64,000 nucleotides of DNA from Alphaproteobacteria bacterium. GTDB taxonomy: Bacteria; Pseudomonadota; Alphaproteobacteria; Rhizobiales; JAJFHC01. This document shows positions 8,801-18,386 of this stretch, one piece after another. The stretch covers positions 1 to 64,000 of the forward strand of contig JAJFHD010000085.1 of NCBI GenBank assembly GCA_021775805.1, read 5' to 3'. Under the pieces are notes generated by a model. That model was not told the origin of the DNA. It was given only the letters and a program-made list of their open reading frames with translations, and did not search any database. The position numbers and the translations under genes were made by a program. Each line of letters starts with the position of its first letter. Position 1 is the first letter of the stretch.

Positions 8801-9988
8801 ATGACCTTGAAGTCTCACTATGACGTCGTGATCATCGGGGGCGCTGCCATGGGCAGTTCCACCGCGTTCTTCCTGGCGATGAACCCTGATTTTGACGGGA
8901 GTGTCCTGTTGGTTGAGCGCGATACTTCGTTTAAACACTGTTCAACGGCTCTGTCGGTCGCAGGCGTCCGAAATCAGTTCTCCAAGGCGGTCAACATTCA
9001 GCTGTCGCAATTTGCCGCCCAGTTCTTCAAGGAGATTCCCGGCATTCTTGGCGAACTGGGTGAAAGTTATGATCCGGGATTTCACGAGAACGGTTATCTC
9101 TACCTGGCCAACCGGCAAAATGCCCATGTGCTGAGAGAAAATCATGTTGTCCAGGAAGCTCAGGGTGCCGACATTCATCTGCTGGATGCCGAGGCGATTG
9201 CCAGGAAGTTTCCATTTTTTCACCTTGACGACATTGAAATCGGCGCCTTTGGCGCGTCGGGCGAAGGATGGTACGACGCGTTCGGTCTGATGCAGGCGTT
9301 CCGCCGTGCTGCCCGTGTCAAGGGAGTGGAAAGTGTCGAAGACGAGGTCGTGTCACTCCAACGCGACGGTCAGCGAATCTCCCAGGTGGTGCTCAAATCC
9401 GGTGCGACGGTTTCCGCCGGGCGTGTCGTGAATGCCAGCGGGCGTCATGCGGGTTTGATTGCCGAAATGGCGGGCACAACGGTTCCGATTGAACCGCGCA
9501 AACGCAGTGTTTTCATTATCGACTGCCGGGCAGACCTGGGACAGCCGCTTCCGCTCACGATCGATCCCACCGGCGTCTTTTGCCGTTCGGAGGGCAAGCT
9601 GTTTATCACGGGAGGCACTCCGGTCGTGGATGGCCGTTCGGACTTTGACGATTTCGAGATTGACTACAGCGAGTTTGACGAGATCGTCTGGCCGGCACTG
9701 GCCCACCGCATCCCCGCCTTTGAGGCGATCAAGCTTGTCGATGCCTGGGCCGGTCAATACGAATACAATGCCCTGGACCAGAATGCGGTCATCGGCCCGC
9801 ACACGGAAATCGAAAACTTCTATTTCATCGCCGGCTTCTCAGGCCACGGTGTGCAGCAATGCGCAGCGGCCGGGCGGGGCATGAGTGAAATGATCACCTA
9901 CGGCGAATACCGGACGATCGATCTCCACGAACTCGGATATGAGAGGATTGTGCGTGGCGAACCCTTCACGGAAAAGAACGTTATCTAG
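8801..9988 (+). CDS. FAD-dependent oxidoreductase of the DAO family
   Basis: A 395-aa protein with the N-terminal dinucleotide-binding motif VVIIGGAAMGSSTAFFL and the C-terminal FAD closing motif around FYFIAGFSGHGVQQC. This is the D-amino-acid / glycine / sarcosine oxidase fold; the GFSGHGVQ ending resembles the FOXRED1 and sarcosine-oxidase-beta-like branch. It probably oxidises an amine or amino acid, but the substrate is not evident. A GGAGAGGG ribosome binding site precedes the ATG. It lies 26 nt after udh on the same strand; why the two would work together is unclear. Confidence 0.82.
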   Translation: MTLKSHYDVVIIGGAAMGSSTAFFLAMNPDFDGSVLLVERDTSFKHCSTALSVAGVRNQFSKAVNIQLSQFAAQFFKEIPGILGELGESYDPGFHENGYLYLANRQNAHVLRENHVVQEAQGADIHLLDAEAIARKFPFFHLDDIEIGAFGASGEGWYDAFGLMQAFRRAARVKGVESVEDEVVSLQRDGQRISQVVLKSGATVSAGRVVNASGRHAGLIAEMAGTTVPIEPRKRSVFIIDCRADLGQPLPLTIDPTGVFCRSEGKLFITGGTPVVDGRSDFDDFEIDYSEFDEIVWPALAHRIPAFEAIKLVDAWAGQYEYNALDQNAVIGPHTEIENFYFIAGFSGHGVQQCAAAGRGMSEMITYGEYRTIDLHELGYERIVRGEPFTEKNVI

Positions 9989-10006
9989 ATGTGAAGAAGC
10001 CAGGGC

Positions 10007-10405
10007 CTATTGCGGCACCAGTGAAAAGACGCGCGCGCGGCTGTCGGACAGAAGCGGGACGATGGTGTCGATTCCGTCGATGACCGATCCGGCCTGGTCG
10101 GCAAACCCTGTGTGGCTGCTGCGGCTGGATTTCAGCAGTTTTAGCGCGTTGCGGCACTGTACAAGCATCTCCGCGATTGCATTCTGGTCAAGTTCGGCAA
10201 GTGCCTGAACCTGTTCGGTTTGAACCGGGGCCACGGGCGCCGGGTCAGCGCTTGCTGTCTTTGCCGGCATGGCAGGTTCTTTGGACCGTGCCTCAACTGA
10301 GGCGGCAGATGCATCCCAAGCCCTGTTGCCGGTTTTCTCGAAATTTTCGAGCCAGGCATCATCCGGATCATCTGTCTCCACGATCCAATCAACTTTCGTG
10401 TCCAT
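10007..10405 (-). CDS. Hypothetical acidic protein divergent from the AAA+/RF-like gene
   Basis: A 132-aa protein starting MDTKVDWIVETDDPDDAW. It has an acidic, Trp-containing N-terminus, a low-complexity Ala/Pro middle (residues about 45-70) and a helical C-terminal half (ALAELDQNAIAEMLVQCRNALKLLK). There is no membrane segment. A GGGGGC box precedes the ATG. I do not recognise the family. Its start is 190 nt from the start of the AAA+ gene on the opposite strand, so the two share a promoter region. A partner or adaptor role is only a guess. Confidence 0.55.
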   Translation of the reverse strand: MDTKVDWIVETDDPDDAWLENFEKTGNRAWDASAASVEARSKEPAMPAKTASADPAPVAPVQTEQVQALAELDQNAIAEMLVQCRNALKLLKSSRSSHTGFADQAGSVIDGIDTIVPLLSDSRARVFSLVPQ

Positions 10406-10594
10406 CTTTGCCCCCGATGAAACTGAGTGATTGTTTGTATCGAAGAGACTACCGCAAGACTCATAATCCTTGGTAAAACCGTAGGAGCCAATTTTACGCA
10501 ATTTGGCGAAGACAGAAAAACCGTCACATGCGTGGCTGTGATATATGCTTCACGGCGGATACGGATGCGCATGTCTTATCTCGGGGAAGTAGTT

Positions 10595-13500
10595 ATGTCT
10601 GATACGGTGGGATCCGTCGTATTTCTTGTGGTGCTTGTCGGGGTGATCTACCTCATTGTCCGAGCAGCGAAGGGCGGCTCGGACATCGGCAGTTCGGATG
10701 CCTTCGAGTCGGCAGATCCGAAGGTTGCCAAGCTCTACAAGATTGCCGATTCACTCAACGCGGTGTCTTCCGTTCTGGCACGCCCTGCCGATCTGTCGAA
10801 ACACGATGCCTTTGCCAAGGGAACCGCACTTCTCAGCGACGGGTCACAGAGCGACGACGATTTGTTGGCCTATGGGACGGGCGGCAACATGGCGCTGGCA
10901 TGCCTTGCCTTTGCCGTCCTCAAATCACGTCCTGCCGAAGCGCCTGTTCGCGAGCGTGTCATTGCCTGTCTCGGGGACCTCGGGTTCTGGCCTTACTCAT
11001 TCGCGCTCGACTACATTTTATCGAGTACGCCGCCGGACGATCCGGTGATTGGCAGGGTGGCGGCTGAAACAGCGGACGACTTGTGGGATTCCCAGGTCAA
11101 GAGCACGCTTGCCGGATTTATCGAAGCGCGCTTGGCGGCCGGCGAAACGCCCGTCCTGGAAACAGCCTTCAAGGACCTCAGCGAATATGAACTTGGTGAA
11201 GTGAAGGACGTGTTCAGTTCCCTTCCCAGTGAAGCGGGACGCGCGCTGGCCGATCAGGTTCCTTCAACCCAGGCTCCGCAGCATGCGCCTGAATTCCTCG
11301 ATACGATCGGGACGGTCTGGAAGGATGTTGATTTGAAGGATGTACAAGATCTCATCGAACATGAGAATCTGGGCGAGGTCCTGCAGCGGCTTGAGACTGA
11401 ATTCTGCTCGGACCCGCCCCGATCGTCGCTTATCATCGGGGAGGCGGGCGTTGGCAAGTCGGCGGCCATACTGAGATTGGCCGCACGCCTGTACAAAAAC
11501 GACTGGACCATATTTGTTGCCGGCCACGCCGAGCTGATTGCCGGTCAGGTGTATATCGGACAGTTCGAAGAGCGCCTGAGGGGGCTCACCGAGTTTTTGC
11601 GCTCGAAGCCCAGGATCCTGTGGATCATTCCCCGGTTCGAAGCACTTGCCTTTTCAGGCCGCCACCATTACAGCCCGGTCAGCGCCCTGGACACATTGCT
11701 GCCGCTCATCGAACATGGTGAGATCCATGTGGTGGGCGAGGTCAGCGGTGCAGCCTACGAACAACTGGCGTTGACGCAGCCACGCGTCCTGTCGGCGCTC
11801 GGCGCTCATAGAATAGAACCTTTGAGCGCCAAGGCGACGCGCGAGCTGGGCCGCCAGTGGCTTTCAAACCGGAACGTCGACATGGCGCCTGAGGTGCTCG
11901 CCGAAGCCGCTCAACTGGCCCAGCATTACCTCGGCGATTCGAAAGCGCCAGGCAATCTGATGAAGCTCCTGAGCCTGACGCTGCAGCGTATGGAACGCAT
12001 CGGCAGGGCCGGGAGCAACTCTGCCGTTGAACTTCAGGACGTCATTGTGACCCTGACTGAACTCAGCGGTCTGCCGTCGTCAATTCTCGACGACCGGCAG
12101 GCGCTCGACCTGGAAGCGTTGCGGCGGCATTTCCATCAACATGTGGTCGGCCAGGACGAGGCGGTCGGCTGTCTGGTGGAAAGGGTGGCGATGATCAAGG
12201 CCGGGCTGACCGACCCCACAAGGCCGTCGGGCGTGTTCCTGTTTGCCGGGCCGACCGGAACCGGGAAAACCGAGATTGCCAAGACCCTGAGCGAATGGCT
12301 GTTCGGCTCCGCCAACCGGATGATCCGCATCGACATGAGTGAACTCCAGACCCCGGAGAGTCTGTCGCGGCTGATCGGATCGGATGGCCCCGACAGCAGC
12401 GCTTCACTTGCCGATCAGGTCCGAAAGCAACCGTTTTCAGTCATTCTTCTCGATGAATTCGAAAAGGCTTATCCGTTTGTCTGGGACCTGTTTCTTCAGG
12501 TCTTCGACGATGGCCGCCTGACCGATCAGCACGGACGGGTCGTGGACTTCCGTCACACCATTGTCATTCTCACATCGAACCTGGGGGCAACCATACCCTC
12601 CGGCACACCGATGGGTTTTGGGTCTCAGTCCGACGGTTTTGATTCAGACGCCGTCCACCGGGCGATCGAAGCGACTTTCCGCAAGGAGTTTATCAACCGG
12701 ATCGACAGGGTCGTCGTGTTCCAGCCCCTGACCCGGGATGTCATGCGCCAGATCCTCCAGATCGAAATCGATTCCGCGTTTCGACGGAGGGGCCTGCGGT
12801 CGCGTTCCTGGGCGGTTGAATGGGACGAGTCGGCGATCGGTTTCCTGCTCGACATCGGCTTTCGTCCCGACCTCGGCGCCCGGCCCCTGAAGCGGGCGCT
12901 TGACCGGTTTCTGCTCGCACCACTGGCCGTGACCATCGTCAATCATCAGGTGCCGGCGGGCGATCAGTTCCTGTTCATCTCCCGGAAGGGCGATGCCCTG
13001 GACGTGGAGTTCGTCGATCCCAATGCGGAGGGCGAAATCAAGCAGGAAGCCGCGGCGCCGCCGGATGCTGGCGGCGGAGACCTGAGCCTCAAATCGGTCG
13101 TGTTTCAGGCCAAGGGCAACCGGGCGGAACTGGAATTCCTGCTGTCGGCGCATGACCGCCTCAGTGGACTCACGAAATCCGACGATTGGCAGAACGAACG
13201 CAATACCAACCTATCGATGCTTGAGTTGCCGGAATTCTGGCAGTCGGAGGAACGTTTCGAGATATTGGGCATTGCCGAGATCATGGATCGCATAGACGCC
13301 GCCCTGCGCGGGGCGGGTTCGCTTCTGCGCCGTCTGTCGCAAGGCGGGGGGCAGGACCGGGATTCCTTTCCAGCGCATGTCCTGACGACGGCTGCACAGT
13401 CGCTTTATCTGGTGGAGATTGCCGTCAGCGACGTCCGCTCGAAACAGCCCGCCGACGCTTTTATCATGGTCGATTCCAGCCAGGGCGATGTTGCGGAAAA

Positions 13501-13954
13501 CGCGATTTCAACCCGGTTCGGCAGGCAGGTTTCCGATATGTACCTGGGCTGGGCAAAGAAACGCCGCATGAAATTCAAGGTCTTGGGGGGCGGGAGGGAA
13601 AAGGCCGCCGACGGGCGCTTTGTCATGGCGGTCGGTGGTTTCGGCGCCTATTCGATTCTTCGTCGCGACGCCGGTCTGCACGTGCTCGAGATGCCCGATC
13701 AGGACGGCAACAAGAACAAGCGCGCAACCGTAAACGTGCGCGTGGCACCTCAACCTCTCGATGTTCCAATGACGGACGCCAAGTCCTTGCGGAAGGTTGC
13801 GGAGGCCGCGTTTGCCAACGGGGGCGCCAGGAACCGGAAGATCGTGCGCCGCTATCGGGAAAGGCCGTCGCCGCTGGTCCGCGATGTGGTGCGGGAATGG
13901 AGGACAGGGCGGTTCGACCGGGTTATGGATGGAGATTTCGATGTCATCGAATAG
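10595..13954 (+). CDS. Membrane-anchored ClpA/ClpB-like AAA+ ATPase fused to a release-factor-like (PCRF) domain without GGQ
   Basis: A 1119-aa protein; the ATG at 10595 has a GGGGAAG box and is preferred over earlier in-frame starts. Residues 7-24 form a membrane helix and 40-235 are helical and unrecognised. AAA+ module 1 (about 240-480) has Walker A GEAGVGKS (282-289) but its Walker B is degenerate (ILWIIPRFEA, no Asp-Glu). Module 2 (about 505-800) is a canonical Clp D2: GPTGTGKT (552-559), VILLDEFEKA (616-625), sensor 1 ILTSNLGA, the Arg-finger stretch FRKEFINRID and sensor 2 GARPLKRAL. Residues about 840-1119 follow bacterial RF1/RF2: the PCRF helices (LPEFWQSEERFEIL), then DAFIMVDS...MYLGWAKKRRMKFKVL, GAYSILRRDAGLHVLEMPDQD and the closing WRTGRFDRVMDGDFD. 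The GGQ domain is absent and the SPF/PxT codon-reading motif is replaced by MPDQ. Membrane-tethered unfolding linked to ribosomes is inference. Confidence 0.85.
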   Translation: MSDTVGSVVFLVVLVGVIYLIVRAAKGGSDIGSSDAFESADPKVAKLYKIADSLNAVSSVLARPADLSKHDAFAKGTALLSDGSQSDDDLLAYGTGGNMALACLAFAVLKSRPAEAPVRERVIACLGDLGFWPYSFALDYILSSTPPDDPVIGRVAAETADDLWDSQVKSTLAGFIEARLAAGETPVLETAFKDLSEYELGEVKDVFSSLPSEAGRALADQVPSTQAPQHAPEFLDTIGTVWKDVDLKDVQDLIEHENLGEVLQRLETEFCSDPPRSSLIIGEAGVGKSAAILRLAARLYKNDWTIFVAGHAELIAGQVYIGQFEERLRGLTEFLRSKPRILWIIPRFEALAFSGRHHYSPVSALDTLLPLIEHGEIHVVGEVSGAAYEQLALTQPRVLSALGAHRIEPLSAKATRELGRQWLSNRNVDMAPEVLAEAAQLAQHYLGDSKAPGNLMKLLSLTLQRMERIGRAGSNSAVELQDVIVTLTELSGLPSSILDDRQALDLEALRRHFHQHVVGQDEAVGCLVERVAMIKAGLTDPTRPSGVFLFAGPTGTGKTEIAKTLSEWLFGSANRMIRIDMSELQTPESLSRLIGSDGPDSSASLADQVRKQPFSVILLDEFEKAYPFVWDLFLQVFDDGRLTDQHGRVVDFRHTIVILTSNLGATIPSGTPMGFGSQSDGFDSDAVHRAIEATFRKEFINRIDRVVVFQPLTRDVMRQILQIEIDSAFRRRGLRSRSWAVEWDESAIGFLLDIGFRPDLGARPLKRALDRFLLAPLAVTIVNHQVPAGDQFLFISRKGDALDVEFVDPNAEGEIKQEAAAPPDAGGGDLSLKSVVFQAKGNRAELEFLLSAHDRLSGLTKSDDWQNERNTNLSMLELPEFWQSEERFEILGIAEIMDRIDAALRGAGSLLRRLSQGGGQDRDSFPAHVLTTAAQSLYLVEIAVSDVRSKQPADAFIMVDSSQGDVAENAISTRFGRQVSDMYLGWAKKRRMKFKVLGGGREKAADGRFVMAVGGFGAYSILRRDAGLHVLEMPDQDGNKNKRATVNVRVAPQPLDVPMTDAKSLRKVAEAAFANGGARNRKIVRRYRERPSPLVRDVVREWRTGRFDRVMDGDFDVIE

Positions 13955-14125
13955 AACGCTACGGTCCAGTAACATTTTGATATTGTGATGCGTTTTTCGA
14001 CGCGGGCGGCCTTTGTAACCATATTGAGAGGTGGGGTCGGCTTTGCCATTGCATTGACCCGGATGTGATGCTTTAAACGCATCGATTCCTCTATTCATCG
14101 TGCATTGTTTGGACACCCGGTCACT

Positions 14126-15436
14126 ATGTCGGTCAAATCATCGCTCATTGGCAAAATCGAAAACAAGACGGCGGTCGTGGGCATTCTCGGCCTGGGGTAT
14201 GTAGGGCTTCCATTGACGTTGCGGTACATGGACGTCGGCCTGAAAGTCATTGGTTTTGATGTCAATCAAGACAAAGTCGATGCCCTCAACAGGGGCCAGA
14301 GCGGATTCGAACATATCGGCGACGACCGGGTTCAGAAAGCATTGGCCGACGGCTTCGAGGCGACGACGGACATGGCGCGCGTCCAGGAGGCCGATGCCCT
14401 TATTCTGTGCGTGCCGACGCCGCTTAACCGGTATCGCGAACCTGATCTCAGCTACGTCGAATCCACTGTCGATGCGATCGTGCCCTATCTGCGTGAAGGC
14501 CATCTCGTGTCCCTTGAAAGCACGACCTATCCGGGAACGACGGAAGAAATCGTTCTGCCACGGCTGCAGCAATCGGGACTGACGGTCGGGGAAGACCTTT
14601 TCCTGGTTTACTCGCCGGAACGCGAAGATCCGGGCAATCCCGATTTTGACACCCAGTCGATTCCCAAGGTCTGCGGCGGCCTGACACCGGATTGTCTTGA
14701 GGTCGGGGTGTGTCTCTACGATGCGGCGATCGACAGAGTGGTGCCCGTCAGTTCGCCACGGGCCGCCGAGATGACGAAGCTGCTGGAGAACATCCACCGG
14801 GTGGTCAACATCGGCCTGGTCAACGAAATGAAGATCATCGCCACGAAGATGGGCATCGACATTCACGAGGTGATCGCGGCGGCGGCAACAAAACCGTTCG
14901 GGTTCACGGCCTACTACCCGGGCCCTGGAATCGGCGGGCACTGCATCCCGATCGATCCCTTCTACCTGACCTGGAAAGCCCGCGAGTACGATGTTCACAC
15001 CAAATTCATCGAACTGGCCGGTGAAATAAACACGACCATGCCGCACTGGGTGCTCGACCGAATTGTCGATGCGCTCAATTCCAGGGCGAAGTCGGTCAAA
15101 GGTTCAAAAATCCTGGTGCTGGGTCTTGCCTACAAAAAGAACATTGACGATCTCCGGGAATCGCCGGCGCTCGACGTGCTGCGGTTGCTGATCGACAAGG
15201 GCGCGGAGGTTGGATACTCCGACCCTCATGTGCCGGCGTTCCGGGGCCATGGTGATCTGCAGGTCGAGATGAACAGCACCACACTCTCCCGAGAGTCATT
15301 GGAGGCTGTCGACCTGGCGGTGCTGGTGACCAATCACGATGCGTTCGATTACGAACTGATCAAGAACCATGCACCGCTGATTGTCGACACCCGGGGCGTT
15401 TACCGGGAAAGTGCCGACCACATCGTAAAAGCGTAA
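14126..15436 (+). CDS. Nucleotide-sugar dehydrogenase, UDP-GlcNAc/UDP-GlcNAcA type
   Basis: A 436-aa protein of the UDP-glucose/GDP-mannose dehydrogenase family: NAD motif GLGYVGLPL, central helix domain with [17 protein letters not shown], the catalytic Cys in [16 protein letters not shown] and the C-terminal UDP-binding domain with [16 protein letters not shown]. These features are closest to WecC/WbpA-type enzymes, which oxidise UDP-N-acetyl-hexosamine to the uronate for surface polysaccharide, rather than to UDP-glucose dehydrogenases. The ATG at 14126 is chosen; a TTG at 14105 is possible. It lies 22 nt before manC, so the two form an operon. Substrate specificity is inferred. Confidence 0.85.
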   Translation: MSVKSSLIGKIENKTAVVGILGLGYVGLPLTLRYMDVGLKVIGFDVNQDKVDALNRGQSGFEHIGDDRVQKALADGFEATTDMARVQEADALILCVPTPLNRYREPDLSYVESTVDAIVPYLREGHLVSLESTTYPGTTEEIVLPRLQQSGLTVGEDLFLVYSPEREDPGNPDFDTQSIPKVCGGLTPDCLEVGVCLYDAAIDRVVPVSSPRAAEMTKLLENIHRVVNIGLVNEMKIIATKMGIDIHEVIAAAATKPFGFTAYYPGPGIGGHCIPIDPFYLTWKAREYDVHTKFIELAGEINTTMPHWVLDRIVDALNSRAKSVKGSKILVLGLAYKKNIDDLRESPALDVLRLLIDKGAEVGYSDPHVPAFRGHGDLQVEMNSTTLSRESLEAVDLAVLVTNHDAFDYELIKNHAPLIVDTRGVYRESADHIVKA

Positions 15437-15458
15437 CCTGCAAATCGGGACGGGCAAC

Positions 15459-16865
15459 ATGGCTGATATTCATCCCTTCATCCTTTCCGGCGGCGCGGGC
15501 ACGCGCCTGTGGCCGTTGTCACGGCAGGCGTACCCGAAGCAGTTCCTGAAACTGTTTGGCGAATACTCTCTCCTGCAGCAGGCCTGCCAGCGGGTTTCCG
15601 GGGAGGGGTTTGCGGCACCGTCCATTCTGGCCAACAACGAGCACCGTTTTCTGGTTGGAGAACAGCTTCAGGATATCAAAGTGGAGCCGGCGGCAATTGT
15701 TCTTGAGCCCTGCGCCCGCAATACCGCACCTGCCGCCCTGATCGCCGCCCTTGTGACTGCCCGCAGCGATCCGAGCGATCTGGTGCTGCTGATGCCGTCC
15801 GATCACGTGATTCCGGATGTGGCCTCGTTTTCGTCGTCCGTGAAAAGCGGTGCGGAATGGGCCAAGAGCGGACATCTGATAACTTTCGGTATCACGCCGG
15901 ACGGGCCGGAAACCGCCTATGGGTACATTGAGACCGAAGGCGATGAGCCAGTTCGTGGTGTCCGCCGTTTTGTCGAAAAACCCAATGCCGATGTTGCGCG
16001 TGAATATGTAGATGCGGGAAATTACTTCTGGAATGCCGGTATTTTTCTTTTCGAAGCGAACACCCTGATCGCTGAGTTCGAGCGCCTTGCACCGGACATT
16101 CTGGACTGCTGCCGTCGGGCACTCGACGGTGCCGGCGAGGACCTCGACTTCCTGCGGCTCGACCTCGATGCCTACGGCGAGAACCGCAATATCTCGCTTG
16201 ATTTCGCCATCATGGAGCACGCCTCGTCGATCAAGTGCGTGCCCTATGCCGGCCAGTGGAGCGATCTCGGGTCCTGGTCGGCCCTGTGGGAGATCCAGGA
16301 CAAGGACGCGGACGGCAATGCCGCCCAGGGCGATGTGCATTTCACCGACACACGCAACAGCTTTGCCTATTCCGAGTCGGCGGCCCTTTGTTTGTTGGGG
16401 CTGGATGACGTCTTTGCCGTTGCCACACGCGACGCGATCGTGGTTGCGCCCAAGGACCGGGCCCAGGACGTCAAGGCGGTGGTCGATGCGTTTCAGAAGA
16501 ACGGCCGCAACGAGGTGTTCGAACATGCTCGCGTCTACCGCCCCTGGGGCTGGTACGAGGGCCTGAGCGAGGGCGATCGGTTCCAGGTCAAATGCCTGAT
16601 GGTCAAGCCGGGCGGCCGGCTTTCGCTCCAGAGCCACTTTCACCGGTCAGAGCATTGGGTCGTGGTTTCGGGAACCGCCCAGGTGACGGTCGACGACAAG
16701 ACCGTCCTGATGACCGAAAACGAGTCGACCTATATCCCGCTGGGGGCGACCCATCGTCTCGAAAACCCTGGCAAGCTGCCGGCGTATCTGATTGAGGTTC
16801 AATCAGGACGTTACCTGGGCGAGGACGATATCGTGCGCTACGAAGACGTCTATAACCGCGACTAG
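15459..16865 (+). CDS. manC: Mannose-1-phosphate guanylyltransferase / mannose-6-phosphate isomerase (bifunctional, type II)
   Basis: A 468-aa protein. The N-terminal nucleotidyltransferase has the pyrophosphorylase signature LSGGAGTRLWPLSR, PKQFLKL and FVEKPN. The C-terminal cupin has YRPWGWYE, LSLQSHFHRSEHWVVVSGTA and the metal-binding His residues of type II phosphomannose isomerase. Together these give mannose-6-P from fructose-6-P and GDP-mannose from mannose-1-P. A GGGACGGG ribosome binding site precedes the ATG. The product feeds the gmd-fcl-GT11 run at 19.3-22.3 kb on the other strand. No phosphomannomutase gene is in the window. Confidence 0.92.
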   Translation: MADIHPFILSGGAGTRLWPLSRQAYPKQFLKLFGEYSLLQQACQRVSGEGFAAPSILANNEHRFLVGEQLQDIKVEPAAIVLEPCARNTAPAALIAALVTARSDPSDLVLLMPSDHVIPDVASFSSSVKSGAEWAKSGHLITFGITPDGPETAYGYIETEGDEPVRGVRRFVEKPNADVAREYVDAGNYFWNAGIFLFEANTLIAEFERLAPDILDCCRRALDGAGEDLDFLRLDLDAYGENRNISLDFAIMEHASSIKCVPYAGQWSDLGSWSALWEIQDKDADGNAAQGDVHFTDTRNSFAYSESAALCLLGLDDVFAVATRDAIVVAPKDRAQDVKAVVDAFQKNGRNEVFEHARVYRPWGWYEGLSEGDRFQVKCLMVKPGGRLSLQSHFHRSEHWVVVSGTAQVTVDDKTVLMTENESTYIPLGATHRLENPGKLPAYLIEVQSGRYLGEDDIVRYEDVYNRD

Positions 16866-17210
16866 GCCGCGTATTCGTGAACCTGCCGTGCCGTTTGGAA
16901 CTCCGCAATGGCGCGGCTTTGGTTCGAAGGATGGGCGCTGTACGGCACTGAGCCATCGACCGGTAATCGAAGATCCCTGCCAAGGCGGATGGCGGGGACT
17001 GGTCTTGTCTCCAAAATTGGTATCATAAATTTCCACGAAAGTGGGCGTTTCTGGAGCACCTATAGGACGTTAGTCTTTATCGTGTATCCAAAGCTCCAAG
17101 AGAGCACAGACCGGTTGCACGAGGTTAGTTAGATCCTCAACTGAACATTCAAACGGCGTTACTGAGTGGTTGTGACGTACCGGGATAACTCTTTGGCGCC
17201 GTTCTCACAC
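16866..17210. other. Gene-free stretch between manC and the MFS gene
   Basis: About 345 nt in which I see no convincing gene, RNA or strong hairpin. A short plus-strand open frame (16908-17132) shows no recognisable protein pattern and no ribosome binding site. The downstream part becomes AT-richer and probably holds the promoter of the transporter gene. Confidence 0.4.
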
Positions 17211-18386
17211 ATGAACCACAACTACAAAGCATACCCCCTGATTTTCACTGTGGTGTTTACCGCCTTTGTAACGTTTACTTACGGAACGGGCCGGTATGCA
17301 TACGGTTTGTACCTTCCGGATATCGAAAAAACATTCAGTATAAGCACGCTCAGTCTTGGATTGATTGCCAGTGCTGCAACGATGGTTTTCGTAATCACTA
17401 CCCTGATTTCATCCATTTTGGCTCAGCGGATGCGAGCGATCTGGATGATCTGCATCAGTGGAATCGTCACCAGCCTGGGTTGCTTTCTCGTTTTTCTGTC
17501 CACCGCTCCTTCCGTCCTTGTGGTTGGCATAATTATGGCTTCCGCATGTGTTGGGGTGGCACCACCTTGTGAGTATCGAATAATCGACGAGTACCTTGCT
17601 CCGAAGTGGCAAAACCGTGCCATCGCCTGCCTCAATTGTGGCGGCACAATCGGAATTTTGGCAGTTGGCGGTCTATCATATGCGCTACCGGGTAGCTGGC
17701 AGCAAATATGGCTCGTATTTGCCGGATGCGCCTTAATCGTGACAATCCTCGCAGTCCTGATTTTGCCTGCTGAAAGCAGTACTGCCGGGGCAAATGAAAC
17801 CCGGCAAACAATACCGGCCCGATCGATCTATCGACCGGGCGTGATCAACCTTGCATTGTTGTGCGTGACATATGGATTCCTGTTGGGGTGTTACTATACG
17901 TACTCGGCAAAATTGCTGTCCCATGATGGTGGATACGGACCGACGTTTCAGGAATGGTTCTGGATATTGGTGGGGGCTTCCGGTCTCATCACAGTGTTTT
18001 CCGGAGACCTGATTTCCAGGCAAGGGGTCAAATTCGTACTCATGCTGGCGCATGCTCTGAGTGCAAGTTCCTGCGTACTGATCGTCTTTTTCATCAATGA
18101 CGAGACCGCGGTGGTCATCGCCGCCGTTACTTTCGGTATTGGGTCAATGATCCCCGGAAGCGCGCTTCTGATTTGGAGTATGCAATTGTACAAAGGCTAC
18201 CCGTCCATCGCCTTTGGCGTGATGTTTGCTTTCTTGTCCCTTGGACAGGCGTCGGGCTCAGCGATTTCGGGCTTTCTCAGCGACACGGCAGGATTAAGCA
18301 CAGCGTTTCTGACGTCAGCCGTGGTTATCCTCTCTTCGCTAATTTTCATTCCGGCCAACGCCTCTGAGGCGCAACGAACCGCCTAG
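17211..18386 (+). CDS. MFS transporter
   Basis: About 391 aa with twelve hydrophobic segments and the overall layout of the major facilitator superfamily, beginning at YPLIFTVVFTAFVTFTYGTG. The loop between helices 2 and 3 is short (AQRMRAIWM) and lacks a strong classic motif A. The substrate is unknown. The start is uncertain: an upstream GTG at 17166 would add 15 residues, and neither start has a clear ribosome binding site. It lies between the two sugar-nucleotide gene groups, so a link to polysaccharide export or precursor movement is possible but not shown. Its codon use looks more AT-rich than that of its neighbours. Confidence 0.75.
   Translation: MNHNYKAYPLIFTVVFTAFVTFTYGTGRYAYGLYLPDIEKTFSISTLSLGLIASAATMVFVITTLISSILAQRMRAIWMICISGIVTSLGCFLVFLSTAPSVLVVGIIMASACVGVAPPCEYRIIDEYLAPKWQNRAIACLNCGGTIGILAVGGLSYALPGSWQQIWLVFAGCALIVTILAVLILPAESSTAGANETRQTIPARSIYRPGVINLALLCVTYGFLLGCYYTYSAKLLSHDGGYGPTFQEWFWILVGASGLITVFSGDLISRQGVKFVLMLAHALSASSCVLIVFFINDETAVVIAAVTFGIGSMIPGSALLIWSMQLYKGYPSIAFGVMFAFLSLGQASGSAISGFLSDTAGLSTAFLTSAVVILSSLIFIPANASEAQRTA

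Noticed and set aside
13817..13832. NGG stretch near the C-terminus of the AAA+/RF protein taken as a GGQ motif
   Set aside because: It reads NGGARN, has no Gln and lies outside the place where the GGQ loop would be; the whole GGQ domain is missing.
15519..16643. Minus-strand open frame of 374 codons opposite manC
   Set aside because: Antisense shadow of manC; high GC makes long spurious frames common.
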